From Polynucleobacter sp. IMCC 30228 (GTDB lineage: Bacteria > Pseudomonadota > Gammaproteobacteria > Burkholderiales > Burkholderiaceae), in contig NZ_JAJVCS010000002.1 of the NCBI RefSeq assembly GCF_021395205.1, positions 329,035-393,034 on the forward strand: a DNA stretch of 64,000 bases, in the 5' to 3' direction. The notes beneath the pieces are model-generated. The model had not been told where the DNA came from, ran no database searches, and saw only the letters and a program-made list of their open reading frames with translations. The position numbers were made by a program, and so were the translations under genes. Positions 1 through 10,821 of this stretch are shown in pieces (the first letter of the stretch is position 1; every line of letters starts with the position of its first letter).

Positions 1-1
1 A

Positions 2-1933
2 GGCATGAGCCTTGATGAAATTTATGACGAAACTAAAATTGATCCTTGGTTTTTAGAACAAATTGAGGAACTCATCCAGCTAGAGGCAGACGTCAAGCTG
101 CGCCAGCTTGATTCCCTACAGGCTGCCGAATTACGTTTCTTAAAGCAAAAAGGCTTTTCTGATCGTCGCTTAGCCCGATTAATGCAAGTCGATACTGCTG
201 CGGTGCGCGCCGCACGCCAGCGCTTAAAAGTATTGCCAGTTTATAAGCGGGTCGATACTTGCGCTGCCGAATTTTCTACTAATACTGCTTATTTGTATTC
301 TACCTATGAGGCCGAGCACGGTGAATGTGAAGCTAACCCAAGTCAACGTGACAAGATCATGGTGCTAGGTGGTGGCCCTAACCGGATTGGCCAAGGGATT
401 GAGTTTGATTATTGCTGTGTGCATGCGGCGCTAGCCTTGCGTGAAGATGGCTATGAAACCATCATGGTGAATTGCAATCCTGAAACCGTGTCAACCGACT
501 ACGATACTTCCGATCGTTTGTACTTTGAGCCGCTTACTTTAGAAGACGTATTAGAAATTGTTGCCAAAGAAAAGCCGCTAGGTGTCATTGTGCAATATGG
601 CGGCCAAACGCCGTTGAAGCTAGCGTTAGACCTAGAGGCGAACGGCGTGCCAATTATTGGTACCTCACCCGATATGATTGATGCGGCTGAAGATCGTGAG
701 CGTTTTCAAAAATTGTTGCAAACCCTAGGTTTGCTCCAGCCACCAAATCGAACCGCGCGCGCTGAAGATGAAGCCTTGATATTAGCCGAAGAAATTGGCT
801 ATCCTCTGGTGGTGCGGCCATCGTATGTATTAGGTGGTAGAGCAATGGAAATTGTTCATGATGGCCGCGATTTACAACGCTATATGCGTGAAGCGATGAA
901 GGTCTCGCACGATTCACCGGTTTTACTAGATCGTTTTTTAAATGATGCGATTGAATGCGATGTCGATTGTATTAGCGATGGGCAGCAAGTCTTTATTGGC
1001 GCGGTGATGGAGCATATTGAACAAGCTGGAGTGCATTCGGGTGACTCCGCCTGCTCTTTACCGCCTTACTCCTTAATACCCTCAACAGTCGCTGAAATAA
1101 AACGTCAAACTGCAGCGATGGCTAAAGGCCTCAATGTAGTGGGCTTAATGAATGTGCAGTTTGCGATTCAGAATGTAGCTGGTAAAGATGTCATCTACGT
1201 TCTGGAGGTGAATCCGCGTGCTTCGCGCACCGTTCCCTATGTATCGAAGGCCACAGGGCTGCAATTAGCAAAAATTGCCGCGCGCTGTATGGTTGGTCAA
1301 ACATTAGCTCAGCAAGGTATTGTGGCCGAGGTTATTCCAACTTACTTCTCAGTTAAAGAAGCGGTCTTTCCCTTTAATAAATTTCCTGGTATTGACCCCA
1401 TTTTGGGCCCCGAGATGCGTTCTACTGGTGAGGTAATGGGGGTAGGACGAACTTTTGGTGAAGCGCTGTTTAAATCGCAATTAGGCGCTGGTATTAAGTT
1501 GCCTAAAAGTGGCACGGTCGTATTGACTGTGAAAGATAGCGATAAGGCAGTTGCAGTAGAAGTGGCCCATATCTTGCATGAATTAGGCTTTCCCATGGTG
1601 GCGACCAAAGGTACTGCCGCAGCAATTACGGCTGCTGGATTACCTGTGCGGATGGTGAATAAGGTTAAAGATGGTCGACCCCATATTGTTGACATGATCA
1701 AAAACGGGGAAATCTCCTTGGTCTTTACTACCGTTGATGAAACCCGTACCGCCATTGCCGATTCTCGCTCGATTCGCACCAGTGCCCAAGCAAATAATGT
1801 GACTTACTACACTACCATTAGCGCAGCTAGAGCGGTCATGGAAGGTTTATTAAGTTTTAGTAAGAGTTCAGATAGCGGCAAAGATGCTTTAGCGGTCTAT
1901 TCCTTGCAGGATTTACACCGCTCACTGCCATAG
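2..1933 (+). CDS. carB: Carbamoyl-phosphate synthase large subunit, C-terminal part (5' end outside window)
   Basis: Large subunit of carbamoyl-phosphate synthase, which makes carbamoyl phosphate from glutamine-derived ammonia, bicarbonate and two ATP for arginine and pyrimidine synthesis in the cytoplasm. The reading frame is open to the left edge, so the ATG at 5 is internal. About 643 residues of a family length near 1,070-1,080 are present. Seen in order: the end of the oligomerisation domain, the second pre-ATP-grasp motif ([14 protein letters not shown], about residue 122), [10 protein letters not shown], the carbamate-phosphorylating ATP-grasp domain with [16 protein letters not shown], and an MGS-like allosteric domain from about residue 500 to the end. 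greA starts 15 bp downstream, so co-transcription is likely. The identification is secure; only the N-terminal half is missing. Confidence 0.98.
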   Translation, partial: GMSLDEIYDETKIDPWFLEQIEELIQLEADVKLRQLDSLQAAELRFLKQKGFSDRRLARLMQVDTAAVRAARQRLKVLPVYKRVDTCAAEFSTNTAYLYSTYEAEHGECEANPSQRDKIMVLGGGPNRIGQGIEFDYCCVHAALALREDGYETIMVNCNPETVSTDYDTSDRLYFEPLTLEDVLEIVAKEKPLGVIVQYGGQTPLKLALDLEANGVPIIGTSPDMIDAAEDRERFQKLLQTLGLLQPPNRTARAEDEALILAEEIGYPLVVRPSYVLGGRAMEIVHDGRDLQRYMREAMKVSHDSPVLLDRFLNDAIECDVDCISDGQQVFIGAVMEHIEQAGVHSGDSACSLPPYSLIPSTVAEIKRQTAAMAKGLNVVGLMNVQFAIQNVAGKDVIYVLEVNPRASRTVPYVSKATGLQLAKIAARCMVGQTLAQQGIVAEVIPTYFSVKEAVFPFNKFPGIDPILGPEMRSTGEVMGVGRTFGEALFKSQLGAGIKLPKSGTVVLTVKDSDKAVAVEVAHILHELGFPMVATKGTAAAITAAGLPVRMVNKVKDGRPHIVDMIKNGEISLVFTTVDETRTAIADSRSIRTSAQANNVTYYTTISAARAVMEGLLSFSKSSDSGKDALAVYSLQDLHRSLP

Positions 1934-1948
1934 CTTAGAATTAGGGTT

Positions 1949-2425
1949 ATGAGCACAATTCCATTAACTAAGCTTGGCGCGCAACTTTTGAAAGAAGAGC
2001 TGCAGCGCTTGAAGCACGTCGAGCGCCCAGCGGTGATTAACGCAATTTCAGAAGCCCGTGCCCAAGGCGATCTTTCTGAAAATGCCGAGTACGATGCCGC
2101 AAAAGAAAAGCAAGGTTTTATTGAGGGTCGGATTCAAGATCTGGAAAGTAAATTAGCCGCCGCCCAAATTATTGATCCTGCTACCTTAGACGTCAATGGG
2201 CAAGTTGTTTTTGGAGCCACGGTCGATTTAGAAGATTTAGAAAATGGCACGAAGTTTACCTACCAAATTGTGGGTGATGATGAGGCTGATATCGCGGTCA
2301 ATAAAATTTCTATTAGCTCACCTATTGCGCGGGCTTTAATCAGCAAGGAAGAGGGCGACGTGGTTAAAGTGCAAGCGCCTGGCGGCAATCGCGAAGTTGA
2401 AATTTTAGCTGTACGGTATATTTAA
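1949..2425 (+). CDS. greA: Transcription elongation factor GreA
   Basis: GreA rescues backtracked RNA polymerase by entering the secondary channel and stimulating cleavage of the extruded transcript. The 158 residues match the usual length. The N-terminal coiled coil (about residues 1-75) carries the tip motif GDLSENAEY, whose acidic residues position the catalytic metal. The C-terminal FKBP-like domain ends in a typical beta strand (about residues 80-158). The start ATG is preceded by AGGG three bases upstream, a rather close Shine-Dalgarno. It lies 15 bp after carB and 12 bp before the DUF4149 gene, an arrangement seen in related betaproteobacteria. Confidence 0.98.
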   Translation: MSTIPLTKLGAQLLKEELQRLKHVERPAVINAISEARAQGDLSENAEYDAAKEKQGFIEGRIQDLESKLAAAQIIDPATLDVNGQVVFGATVDLEDLENGTKFTYQIVGDDEADIAVNKISISSPIARALISKEEGDVVKVQAPGGNREVEILAVRYI

Positions 2426-2437
2426 TTTATTTCAGCT

Positions 2438-2941
2438 ATGCCGATGGTCGAAGTGGTACCAGTAAATTCAAGCTATGCTGGTGCACGGCGCCTATTCATG
2501 ATACTTAGCAATTTATGGGTTGGCAGTATATTAACCGTCGGTTACTTGGTCGCTCCAACCATTTTTTCTCAACTCTTTGATCGGCAAGCCGCTGGCATGA
2601 TGGCTGGCGCAATTTTCCGGGTCGAGGCTTATGTAAGTTTGGTGACATCTGTAGGGCTTTTGGTTTTTGCCAATTTACTGATCAATCGCGGCTTGAATCA
2701 ATTTCGTCTCGTTCGCTGGTTATTACTAGGCATGCTGATTTGTACTTTATGCGCGACATTTATTCTCATTCCTTGGTTAGAAATGATACGCGATCAGGCT
2801 TTACAGCAGGGTATGCCAGTGATGCTTTCACCATCAGCTACTTTATTTAGTAGGCTTCATGGCATGTCGAGCATTTTATTTTTATGCCAAAGTGTTTTGG
2901 GTTTAGTCTTGGTATGGCGGTTGAGTGGAAAAGCGGAATAG
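2438..2941 (+). CDS. DUF4149 family membrane protein
   Basis: A 167-residue integral membrane protein with four hydrophobic segments, at about residues 20-45, 60-80, 92-112 and 140-162. The WVGSILTVGYLVAPTIF stretch in the first segment and the spacing resemble the DUF4149 family, which commonly lies next to greA in Burkholderiales. No function is known. The start is uncertain: ATG 2438 has no clear ribosome binding site, and ATG 2498 would still keep all membrane segments. It ends 38 bp before the convergent yhbY stop. Confidence 0.8.
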   Translation: MPMVEVVPVNSSYAGARRLFMILSNLWVGSILTVGYLVAPTIFSQLFDRQAAGMMAGAIFRVEAYVSLVTSVGLLVFANLLINRGLNQFRLVRWLLLGMLICTLCATFILIPWLEMIRDQALQQGMPVMLSPSATLFSRLHGMSSILFLCQSVLGLVLVWRLSGKAE

Positions 2942-2979
2942 ATTCAGCTAAACCAATAAACTCAGCTAAACCATTTGTA

Positions 2980-3534
2980 TTACCCCAATAATTTTTTCTT
3001 AGTACTGCTTTGGCGCACTTTGCGCCGCTTAGGGTTTGGTGCTGGCGCGCTTAATTTGCGCGAGGTGTAGCCTGCCGAAGTCCAGCCAATTTTAGATTCA
3101 CGTACCGGCGCTTTCGAGCCTTTGCCAACTGTTTTTGGTGGCGTGCTGACTTTTTTGCTTGCGGTCTTGCGCGTTGTCTTGAGCGCAGTTCGTGGGGCTT
3201 GAATTTTTTTCTTGGTCTTTTTAGCCGAGCGTGCAAAAGCTTCATCTTCTGCGGCAGTAGGTTTGGGGCGCCAGACTACGAATAGTTTGCCAATCTGTTG
3301 TACTGGGGCTGCGTGCAAAGCGTCGCAAAGCTTGGCGTACATCTCGGCACGTAATTCACGATCATCGCCCAGCACCCGAATTTTAATCAGCTCATGGCTT
3401 TTAAGTGCCAATTGCGCTTCTTTGATGACGTTGGCACTCAAGCCAGCATTGCCAATCATGACAACAGGATTAAGATCATGGGCTTTGGCTTTAAGCGATT
3501 TGCGTTGGGCAGGGGTAATGGTTAATTTAGTCAT
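2980..3534 (-). CDS. yhbY: YhbY/CRS1-type RNA-binding protein with a long basic tail
   Basis: YhbY-type proteins bind pre-50S ribosomal RNA. The first 95 or so residues are a CRM domain with the motif NPVVMIGNAGLS and the segment KSHELIKIRVLGDDR. The family core is about 97 residues, while this protein has 184. The extra 85 C-terminal residues are a low-complexity Lys/Arg/Thr/Ser/Pro tail likely to be disordered and nucleic-acid binding. The start at 3534 gives MTKLTITPAQRKSLKAKAHD, matching the usual family N-terminus; the open frame continues upstream only into the divergent rlmE promoter. It is divergent from rlmE across 74 bp. Confidence 0.9.
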   Translation of the reverse strand: MTKLTITPAQRKSLKAKAHDLNPVVMIGNAGLSANVIKEAQLALKSHELIKIRVLGDDRELRAEMYAKLCDALHAAPVQQIGKLFVVWRPKPTAAEDEAFARSAKKTKKKIQAPRTALKTTRKTASKKVSTPPKTVGKGSKAPVRESKIGWTSAGYTSRKLSAPAPNPKRRKVRQSSTKKKLLG

Positions 3535-3608
3535 AGCTTGCGATGATAGTGCATTCGAAATTACACGCATTTGCACTGCTACAAAGAAATCAGCGAAAAT
3601 AGCCCATC

Positions 3609-4298
3609 GTGGCAAAAAATAAATTTAATAAAAGCTGGTTACAAGATCATTTAAATGATCCCTATGTAAAGATGGCCCAAAAAGATGGCTATCGCGCACG
3701 GGCGGTATATAAGCTTAAAGAAATTGACGAGCAAGATCATTTAATTAAAGCAGGTATGGTGGTCATCGATTTAGGTAGTGCTCCAGGCAGCTGGTCTCAA
3801 TACGTGCGTACCCGCTTAGTTGAGCTAGGTAAAAGCAATCCCAAAATTGAGTCGGGCAAGCCGGACGGCTGCATCATTGCCATTGATTTGCTGCCCATGG
3901 AAGCCATTGCTGATGTTAGTTTTATCGAAGGAGATTTTCGTGAAGACGTGGGAATTGCTGCCGTTACTGCTTTGCTACCGGGGGGAGTGGATAGCAAGGT
4001 TGACTTGGTACTGTCTGATATGGCGCCCAATTTATCAGGGGTAGGGGTTGCCGATGCTGCCCGCATGGCGTATTTGGCTGAATTAGCCCTTGATTTTGCC
4101 GTGGCACGCTTAAAGCCCGATGGTGCTCTATTGATTAAAAGCTTTCATGGCAGTGGCTACAGCCAAATTGTCGAGGCTTTTAAAAAGGTCTTTAAAACCG
4201 TAACCCCTCGAAAGCCTAAGGCCTCGCGGGATAAATCGGCCGAAACCTTTCTCTTGGGTCGAAATTTAAAGCCTACCGCTCTATCCTCAGGGACTTAG
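3609..4298 (+). CDS. rlmE: 23S rRNA (uridine-2'-O)-methyltransferase RlmE (FtsJ)
   Basis: RlmE methylates the 2'-O of U2552 in the 23S rRNA A loop and promotes 50S maturation. The 229-residue protein starts with GTG ([15 protein letters not shown]). It shows the AdoMet motif [13 protein letters not shown], the catalytic aspartate in [10 protein letters not shown], and the catalytic lysine in [10 protein letters not shown], consistent with the K-D-K-E tetrad of FtsJ enzymes. Its position upstream of ftsH is the classical rlmE(ftsJ)-ftsH pairing. The gap of 167 bp to ftsH suggests ftsH may also have its own promoter. Confidence 0.97.
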   Translation: MAKNKFNKSWLQDHLNDPYVKMAQKDGYRARAVYKLKEIDEQDHLIKAGMVVIDLGSAPGSWSQYVRTRLVELGKSNPKIESGKPDGCIIAIDLLPMEAIADVSFIEGDFREDVGIAAVTALLPGGVDSKVDLVLSDMAPNLSGVGVADAARMAYLAELALDFAVARLKPDGALLIKSFHGSGYSQIVEAFKKVFKTVTPRKPKASRDKSAETFLLGRNLKPTALSSGT

Positions 4299-4465
4299 GG
4301 CTTGATTAACCCTAATAACAACAGTAGTTTATTGGATTTATTTGTTCTCAGCCCTTGAATATAGGGAGTAGTAGAATCATATACATAGGGTATTCATGGG
4401 GTTTACGGTGTTTATTGGGGTTTTATAGGTTTTTACTCCCGAATTAATTCGGCAAAGGTGTGCAT

Positions 4466-6349
4466 TTGAATAGCAATATGTTCCAGAAAATTGGGGTTTG
4501 GCTCATTGTGGGTCTGGTTTTATTCACCGTTTTCAAGCAATTTGATAAGCCGCGCTCACAAGAGCAGGTTACTTACTCGCAATTTATGGATGACGCCAAG
4601 GGCGGCAAAATTAAACGCGTGGATGTACAAGGCCGCACCCTTCAAGTAACGCCTAGCGATGGTGTTAAGTATTCGATTATTTCGCCTGGCGATATTTGGA
4701 TGGTAGGCGACTTGATGAAGTTTGGCGTGCAAGTAACCGGTAAAGCGGAAGATGAGCCAAATTTATTGGTATCTGCTTTGTATTACCTCGGACCCACTTT
4801 ATTGATTATTGGTTTTTGGTTTTTTATGATGCGCCAAATGCAAGGTGGCGGCAAGGGCGGTGCCTTTTCTTTCGGTAAATCGAAGGCGCGCTTGATTGAT
4901 GAAAATAGCAATACCGTGACCTTCAATGATGTGGCGGGTTGTGATGAGGCCAAAGAAGAAGTATCTGAATTAGTCGATTTCTTAAAAGACCCGCAAAAAT
5001 TTCAAAAACTGGGTGGGCGAATTCCGCATGGTGTGTTATTGGTTGGCCCTCCGGGTACAGGTAAAACCTTATTAGCGCGCGCCATTGCTGGTGAAGCTAA
5101 GGTACCGTTCTTTTCGATTTCGGGTTCCGACTTTGTGGAAATGTTTGTTGGTGTGGGCGCATCGCGTGTGCGCGATATGTTTGATAACGCCAAAAAACAT
5201 TCACCATGCATTATTTTTATTGATGAAATTGATGCCGTTGGTCGCCATCGTGGTGCTGGTATGGGCGGTGGTAACGATGAGCGCGAACAAACCCTCAATC
5301 AAATGTTAGTTGAAATGGATGGCTTTGAGAGTAATAGCGGCGTAATTGTCGTTGCTGCGACTAATCGCTCAGATGTGCTCGATCGGGCCTTATTGCGTCC
5401 AGGTCGTTTCGATCGCCAAGTACACGTTGGCTTGCCGGACATTCGGGGCCGTGAACAAATTTTGCAAGTACATATGCGCAAAGTACCGATTAACCCCGAT
5501 GTCGATGCAGCAGTAATTGCGCGTGGCACTCCCGGATTTTCTGGTGCCGATTTAGCGAACCTGGTGAATGAGTCGGCTTTATTTGCTGCGCGCCGTAATA
5601 AACGCTCAGTTGATATGCAAGACTTCGAAGACGCTAAAGACAAAATTTATATGGGTCCCGAACGTAAATCGGCAGTTATGCGTGAAGAAGAGCGGCGCAA
5701 TACGGCTTATCACGAATCGGGTCACGCAGTGGTGGCGAAAACCTTGCCCAAAGCCGATCCAGTGCATAAAGTCACGATCATGCCGCGCGGTATGGCTTTA
5801 GGCGTTACTTGGCAGTTGCCTGAGTTTGATCGCATTAATATGTATAAAGATCGGATGTTGGAAGAGCTGGCTATTTTGTTTGGTGGCCGTGCCGCCGAAG
5901 AGGTTTTCTTACACTCGATGAGTACTGGGGCCTCAAATGACTTTGAGCGCGCGACAAAACTGGCGCGTGATATGGTGACGCGTTATGGCATGAGCGATAG
6001 CTTGGGCACCATGGTCTATGTTGATACCGAACAAGACAATATGTTTGGGCGCATGAATGTGAAAACGGTTTCTGAAGAGACGCAGCAAAAAGTCGATGCT
6101 GAAATACGTACCCTCATCGATACGCAGTACGGTGTAGCCAAAGCGATATTGGAGCAAAATCGCGAAAAAGTAGAAGCCATGGTAGTTGCTTTGTTGGAAT
6201 GGGAAACCTTAGATGCTGAGCAAATTAATGACATCATGGCAGGTCGTCCACCACGGGCACCTAAGCCACCCCCAATTACCAGCGCTTTTGGAAACTCAGC
6301 TGGTGGGGCGCCAGGTCCTACAGCTGATAATGCCCCAGCACCAGCTTAA
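4466..6349 (+). CDS. ftsH: ATP-dependent zinc metalloprotease FtsH
   Basis: Membrane-anchored AAA+ protease that degrades misassembled membrane proteins and short-lived regulators such as LpxC and sigma-32. Seen in order: an N-terminal membrane helix, a short periplasmic domain, a second helix near residues 105-122, Walker A GPPGTGKT, Walker B FIDEID, the second region of homology ending [10 protein letters not shown], and the zinc site HESGH. The C-terminal tail is Pro/Ala rich. The start is decided by the ribosome binding site: AAAGG at 4454-4458 is seven bases from TTG 4466 (MNSNMFQK) but only one base from GTG 4460, so TTG is preferred. This gives 627 residues, within family range. Confidence 0.97.
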   Translation: MNSNMFQKIGVWLIVGLVLFTVFKQFDKPRSQEQVTYSQFMDDAKGGKIKRVDVQGRTLQVTPSDGVKYSIISPGDIWMVGDLMKFGVQVTGKAEDEPNLLVSALYYLGPTLLIIGFWFFMMRQMQGGGKGGAFSFGKSKARLIDENSNTVTFNDVAGCDEAKEEVSELVDFLKDPQKFQKLGGRIPHGVLLVGPPGTGKTLLARAIAGEAKVPFFSISGSDFVEMFVGVGASRVRDMFDNAKKHSPCIIFIDEIDAVGRHRGAGMGGGNDEREQTLNQMLVEMDGFESNSGVIVVAATNRSDVLDRALLRPGRFDRQVHVGLPDIRGREQILQVHMRKVPINPDVDAAVIARGTPGFSGADLANLVNESALFAARRNKRSVDMQDFEDAKDKIYMGPERKSAVMREEERRNTAYHESGHAVVAKTLPKADPVHKVTIMPRGMALGVTWQLPEFDRINMYKDRMLEELAILFGGRAAEEVFLHSMSTGASNDFERATKLARDMVTRYGMSDSLGTMVYVDTEQDNMFGRMNVKTVSEETQQKVDAEIRTLIDTQYGVAKAILEQNREKVEAMVVALLEWETLDAEQINDIMAGRPPRAPKPPPITSAFGNSAGGAPGPTADNAPAPA

Positions 6350-6366
6350 GAAATAATTACGCTGTA

Positions 6367-7221
6367 ATGTACGTGCAAAATCTGCCCACGGCTTGGCGCT
6401 GTGGGCGTTTTCTTTTTGACTGGCAGAAACGCATGCGTCCTTTAGTCATGGGGATTCTGAATGCGACACCCGATTCATTTTCAGATGGGGGGCGTTTTGC
6501 TAGTCGTGATGCCGCTTTGCGTCAAGCTGAGCATATGATTACCAGTGGCGTTGACATTATTGATATTGGTGGCGAATCAACCCGCCCTGGTGCTGAAGCG
6601 GTGCCAGTAGATATTGAGCTTGAGCGGGTACTGCCCATCATTGAAGCATTGCGCGATTGTGGCACCGCCCTATCAATCGATACCTATAAGCCACAAACCA
6701 TGCTAGAGGCCTTAAAGCTAGGTGTCGATTGCGTAAACGATGTCTGGGCTCTGCGCCAACCGGGGGCATTAGAAGTGGTTCATCAAGCAGGCTGTGGCGT
6801 GGTGCTAATGCATATGCAACGCGACCCGCAAACCATGCAATTTAATCCTGAATATTTAGATGTTGTTACAGATGTGAGATTATTTTTAGCCGAACGGGCC
6901 AAAGAAGTAGAGGCAGCAGGGGTTAGTACTGAGCAAATTATTCTCGATCCTGGCTTTGGTTTTGGTAAAAGCCTTGAGCATAATTTACGCATGTTACGCG
7001 AATTTGGCTCATTTACCGAGTTAGGGTACCCAGTTTTATTGGGCATTTCCCGTAAATCGATGCTGGGTAAAATTAGCGGCAAGGAAGTGCATGAGCGCTT
7101 AGCCCCCGGCATTGCTGCGACGATTATGGCGGTTGAGCAGGGCGCAGCGCTGGTTCGCACTCACGATGTACCAGAAACCTTTGATGCACTTCGCTTATGG
7201 GAAGCGGCGCGGGTTTTATAA
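6367..7221 (+). CDS. folP: Dihydropteroate synthase
   Basis: Condenses p-aminobenzoate with 6-hydroxymethyl-dihydropterin pyrophosphate to dihydropteroate in folate synthesis. The TIM-barrel signature motifs are present: [37 protein letters not shown], and [10 protein letters not shown] near the C-terminus. The length of 284 residues is normal. The segment WRCGRF-FDW before [10 protein letters not shown] resembles the family N-terminus, so ATG 6367 is preferred, although ATG 6433 is a possible shorter start. It lies 17 bp after ftsH and 7 bp before glmM. The ftsH-folP-glmM order is conserved in many proteobacteria. Confidence 0.96.
   Translation: MYVQNLPTAWRCGRFLFDWQKRMRPLVMGILNATPDSFSDGGRFASRDAALRQAEHMITSGVDIIDIGGESTRPGAEAVPVDIELERVLPIIEALRDCGTALSIDTYKPQTMLEALKLGVDCVNDVWALRQPGALEVVHQAGCGVVLMHMQRDPQTMQFNPEYLDVVTDVRLFLAERAKEVEAAGVSTEQIILDPGFGFGKSLEHNLRMLREFGSFTELGYPVLLGISRKSMLGKISGKEVHERLAPGIAATIMAVEQGAALVRTHDVPETFDALRLWEAARVL
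6384..6417 (+). terminator. Terminator-like hairpin overlapping the folP 5' coding region
   Basis: GCCCAC at 6384-6389 pairs with GTGGGC at 6401-6406, and the stem extends inward by three more pairs to leave a five-base loop. The run GTTTTCTTTTT follows immediately. This has the form of an intrinsic terminator for ftsH, 35 bp after its stop codon, but it lies inside the folP reading frame if folP starts at 6367. Confidence 0.7.
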
Positions 7222-7228
7222 TCAATCT

Positions 7229-8575
7229 ATGAAAAAGAAATATTTCGGTACCGATGGTATTCGTGGAGAAGTAGGGCAATTTCCTATCGTCCCTGAATTT
7301 GTGATGCGCTTGGGCTATGCTACTGGCAAGGTGCTTAGTCGTGATCTTGCGCCAGGCGAGCGTTGTTCCGTTTTAATTGGTAAAGATACGCGAATTTCTG
7401 GTTATTTACTCGAGGCCGCTCTTGAAGCAGGCTTTTCTGCTGCTGGTGTCGATGTCAGTTTATGCGGCCCTATGCCTACCCCTGCTGTTGCCTATTTAAC
7501 GAATGCCTTACGCCTTTCAGCAGGCATTGTTATTTCGGCTTCGCATAATCTTTATCAAGATAATGGCATTAAATTTTTCTCTGCCCAGGGCGACAAAATA
7601 TCGGATGAGTTTGAATTGGCAATTGAAGCCCTATTAGAAGAGCCGATGGGGTGCGTTAGCTCAGAGCATTTAGGAAGGGCATTTAGACTACGCGATGCAG
7701 CTGGTCGTTATATTGAATTTTGTAAGTCGACCTTTCCTAATCATTTGAATTTGCGCGGTATGAAAATTGTGGTCGACTGTGCTAATGGTGCTGCTTACGA
7801 TGTAGCTCCGAATGTCTTTCATGAATTAGGCGCAGAAGTGATTTCTATTGGCATTGAGCCTAATGGTCGCAATATTAATGATCGTTGTGGCGCGACTGCA
7901 CCGGCTGCTTTAATCGCCAAGGTGCGCGAGACCGGCGCTGATATTGGCATTGCCCTTGATGGTGATGCCGATCGCTTGCAAATGGTCGATGCTAGTGGGC
8001 GCCTCTTTAATGGCGATGAGTTACTTTATGTCTTGGCCAAGGATCGGCTTGAGCGGGGTATGCAGGTCGGTGGGGTGGTTGGAACCCTTATGACAAACTT
8101 AGCCGTAGAAAATGCCCTGCGGACTTTGGGCCTTGATTTTGAGCGAGCGCAAGTTGGCGATCGTTATGTTTTAGAGCAGCTAAAACAAAAAAAATGGCTC
8201 TTAGGCGGGGAAGGTTCGGGCCATTTGCTCTGTTTAGATCACCATACTACTGGCGATGGCACGATTGCAGCTTTGCAGGTTTTGGCAGCGATGCGGCAAA
8301 AGAAACAAAGCTTGGCTCAATTACTGAGTGCGGTATCAATTTTCCCGCAGGTACTGATCAATATTCGCACCCCAGCCAATTACCGCTGGCAAGACGATAC
8401 GCAACTACAGGCGAAGATTGCTGCAACTGAGGCTGCCTTGGGTCAGCGTGGGCGAGTTTTAATCCGCCCCTCGGGTACCGAGCCGGTTTTACGGGTCATG
8501 GTGGAGGCGCAAGATGCTTCTCTGGCGCAAAGTAGCGCTGAACAGATTGCTGCTGTAGTGCCTAAGGCAAGCTAA
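7229..8575 (+). CDS. glmM: Phosphoglucosamine mutase
   Basis: Interconverts glucosamine-6-phosphate and glucosamine-1-phosphate on the way to UDP-GlcNAc for peptidoglycan and LPS. The start at 7229 gives [15 protein letters not shown], the canonical N-terminus; the frame is open further upstream inside folP but that is not needed. Motifs seen: the active-site serine loop [15 protein letters not shown], the metal-binding loop DGDADR, and the C-terminal phosphate-binding loop [12 protein letters not shown]. The 448 residues match the family. It is translated 7 bp after folP, so the two are probably one operon. Confidence 0.98.
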   Translation: MKKKYFGTDGIRGEVGQFPIVPEFVMRLGYATGKVLSRDLAPGERCSVLIGKDTRISGYLLEAALEAGFSAAGVDVSLCGPMPTPAVAYLTNALRLSAGIVISASHNLYQDNGIKFFSAQGDKISDEFELAIEALLEEPMGCVSSEHLGRAFRLRDAAGRYIEFCKSTFPNHLNLRGMKIVVDCANGAAYDVAPNVFHELGAEVISIGIEPNGRNINDRCGATAPAALIAKVRETGADIGIALDGDADRLQMVDASGRLFNGDELLYVLAKDRLERGMQVGGVVGTLMTNLAVENALRTLGLDFERAQVGDRYVLEQLKQKKWLLGGEGSGHLLCLDHHTTGDGTIAALQVLAAMRQKKQSLAQLLSAVSIFPQVLINIRTPANYRWQDDTQLQAKIAATEAALGQRGRVLIRPSGTEPVLRVMVEAQDASLAQSSAEQIAAVVPKAS

Positions 8576-8648
8576 AAAATATTTTAAGATGAAACGATAA
8601 ATAACTGATTTATATATCTATTTATCGATTGAAGCAATTTTGTTTTGG

Positions 8649-8682
8649 CTGTCATAAAAAGGTCATATAGAAGTCTTATGCT
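8649..8682 (+). promoter_or_regulatory. Pho box and -10 of the pst operon
   Basis: CTGTCATAAAAAGGTCAT at 8649-8666 fits the PhoB site of two seven-base halves separated by four AT-rich bases: the first half is perfect and the second differs by two bases. A -10-like TATGCT lies at 8677-8682, which is the arrangement of PhoB-activated promoters where the Pho box replaces the -35 element. It is 58 bp upstream of pstS, leaving a leader of normal length. Confidence 0.88.
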
Positions 8683-8740
8683 CACTGAGAAGATTCAATC
8701 TCATCTGCTCACTTAAGCTCTTCTAAAGGACTAATTAATA

Positions 8741-9775
8741 ATGAATGTTTTGCTCAAAAAAGCCATCACAGTAGGTGCAGTGGTTTCTGCCACCGCCTTT
8801 TCAGTGCCTGTTTTCGCGCTTGATATCACTGGCGCCGGCGCAACCTTTCCTTACCCTGTCTACGCGAAATGGGCCGAAGCGTATAAAGCAAAAACCGGCA
8901 ACGGCATGAACTACCAGTCAATTGGTTCGGGTGGCGGTATTAAGCAAATCAAGGCTAAAACCGTTGACTTTGGCGCAACTGACAACCCTGTTGCATTTGA
9001 AGAGCTAGAAAAAGATGGCATGGTGCAGTTTCCAGCCATTATTGGCGGTGTAGTGCCAGTAATTAACGTCGAAGGTGTGAAGTCGGGTCAAATTAAATTG
9101 GATGGCCCCACTTTAGCGGATATTTTTCAAGGCAATATTAGCAATTGGAACGATAAGCGCATTGCCATTATGAATCCAGGAGTAAAAATTCCTGCAGGTG
9201 ACATTACTGTGATTACCCGTGCCGATGGTTCAGGCACTACCGCAATTTTTACGGACTATTTAGCCAAGACTAGTAAGCTTTGGAAAGATGCTGTAGGTTC
9301 GGGCTCTTCTGTAAAGTGGCCCGCAGCGTCTACCGTTGGCGGCAAGGGTAATGAAGGCGTTGCCGCTAATGTATCCAGAGTAAAAAATTCGATTGGTTAT
9401 GTGGAGTACGCTTATGCTAAGAAAAATAACTTAACTTATATTGCCTTGAAAAATGTAGCAGGGCAGTATGTTGAGCCAGACGATGAAACTTTTGCCGCCG
9501 CTGCAGCCGGAACCGATTGGGCGAAGATTCCAGGAATGGGCACTTTTATTACCAATGCACCTGGCGCAAAATCATGGCCTATCACTGGCGCCTCTTTTAT
9601 TTTGGTATACAAAAATCCTGAGAATAAAGCCAATGCAGCTGAAGTTTTGAAGTTCTTTGATTATGCTTTTAAAGATGGCAAGAAAATGGCTACAGACTTA
9701 GAGTATGTACCTTTGCCAGATGCCACTACCGACTTTATTCGTAAGAATGTGTTTACTAAAGTGCAAACAAAGTAA
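8741..9775 (+). CDS. pstS: Phosphate ABC transporter substrate-binding protein PstS
   Basis: Periplasmic high-affinity phosphate receptor feeding the PstCAB transporter. A Sec signal peptide ends at about residue 26 (SVPVFA before LDITGAGATFPYP). The mature start is the conserved GAGATFPYPVYAKW motif. The loops SIGSGGGIKQI, FGATDNPV and RADGSGTT contain the serine, aspartate and threonine ligands of phosphate known in the family. The 344-residue length is typical. It is the first gene after the Pho box, with TAAAGGA as the ribosome binding site. Expression should rise sharply in phosphate limitation. Confidence 0.98.
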   Translation: MNVLLKKAITVGAVVSATAFSVPVFALDITGAGATFPYPVYAKWAEAYKAKTGNGMNYQSIGSGGGIKQIKAKTVDFGATDNPVAFEELEKDGMVQFPAIIGGVVPVINVEGVKSGQIKLDGPTLADIFQGNISNWNDKRIAIMNPGVKIPAGDITVITRADGSGTTAIFTDYLAKTSKLWKDAVGSGSSVKWPAASTVGGKGNEGVAANVSRVKNSIGYVEYAYAKKNNLTYIALKNVAGQYVEPDDETFAAAAAGTDWAKIPGMGTFITNAPGAKSWPITGASFILVYKNPENKANAAEVLKFFDYAFKDGKKMATDLEYVPLPDATTDFIRKNVFTKVQTK

Positions 9776-9831
9776 CGGAAGATTACAGGCTAGTATTTAA
9801 TCCATAATTCATTAATTGAGGCGATGACGTA

Positions 9832-10821
9832 ATGCATTTAGCGGCTTTAAATTCAGCAATGCCTTCTAGTCGGGCAATTAGAGTCGCTAAATTGCAGCGC
9901 GTACAAGACTTTTTGTTTCATCGTGTGACTCAATTTTTTGCCATGCTCGTTTTATTTGCATTGTTAGGAATTATTGCCTCGTTGCTAATTAATGCTTGGC
10001 CAGCTTTACATGAATTTGGTTTTGGTTTTTTTATTGATCCAGAGTGGGATATTGGTAAAGATAAATTTGGTGGGTTAATTGCTATTTATGGCACGGTTGT
10101 CACGTCGCTGATTGCTTTGTTAATAGCCGTTCCTCTGAGCTTCGGCATTGCTGTTTTTTTAACTGAAATCTGTCCAGGGTATTTGCGGCGACCCTTAGGT
10201 ACGGCAGTAGAATTATTGGCCGCAGTACCGTCGATTATTTACGGGATGTTTGGCCTCTTTGTTTTTGCGCCGATTTTTGCCGACTATATCGAGCCTGCAC
10301 TTGCAGCAACTTTGGGGAAAATTCCACTGATTGGTCTTCTTTTTTCAGGGCCAGCTAATGGAATTGGCATGTTATGCGCTGGTTTAATTTTAGCCATGAT
10401 GATTTTGCCTTTTATTGCCTCGGTTATGCGCGATGTATTTGAAATCGTGCCCCCAGTGATTAAAGAATCGGCTTATGGCATTGGTTGCACTACCTGGGAA
10501 GTTGTTAGTAAAATTGTTTTTCCGTATACCAAGGCTGGTGTAATTGGCGGCATTATGTTGGGGCTAGGGCGGGCACTCGGCGAGACTATGGCCGTTACTT
10601 TTGTTATCGGTAATGCCCTGCGTTTATCACCATCCTTATTTGCGCCAGGTAGTTCAATTGCCTCTACCTTAGCCAATCAATTCGGTGAGGCCGCCCCGGG
10701 CTTGCATTTTTCATCCCTATTTGCATTGGGTTTGGCGCTATTTGTGATTACTTTTATTGTCTTGGCGCTGGCCAAATGGATGTTAGCGCGCATGGAAGAA
10801 AAGCAAGGGCTAAAGTCATGA
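9832..10821 (+). CDS. pstC: Phosphate ABC transporter permease PstC
   Basis: One of the two inner-membrane permease subunits of the Pst phosphate importer. The 329-residue sequence has about six hydrophobic helices and the ABC-permease EAA loop [20 protein letters not shown], with the [18 protein letters not shown] segment conserved in PstC. The first membrane helix begins near residue 40 after a polar N-terminus. It lies 56 bp downstream of pstS and overlaps pstA by four bases (ATGA), indicating translational coupling. Confidence 0.98.
   Translation: MHLAALNSAMPSSRAIRVAKLQRVQDFLFHRVTQFFAMLVLFALLGIIASLLINAWPALHEFGFGFFIDPEWDIGKDKFGGLIAIYGTVVTSLIALLIAVPLSFGIAVFLTEICPGYLRRPLGTAVELLAAVPSIIYGMFGLFVFAPIFADYIEPALAATLGKIPLIGLLFSGPANGIGMLCAGLILAMMILPFIASVMRDVFEIVPPVIKESAYGIGCTTWEVVSKIVFPYTKAGVIGGIMLGLGRALGETMAVTFVIGNALRLSPSLFAPGSSIASTLANQFGEAAPGLHFSSLFALGLALFVITFIVLALAKWMLARMEEKQGLKS

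Noticed and set aside
1342..1779. Leftward 145-residue open frame inside carB
   Set aside because: Antisense shadow of carB with no start signals and no recognisable domain.
4460..4465. GTG 4460 as ftsH start
   Set aside because: It is one base from the AAAGG ribosome binding site; TTG 4466 is at the normal seven-base distance.
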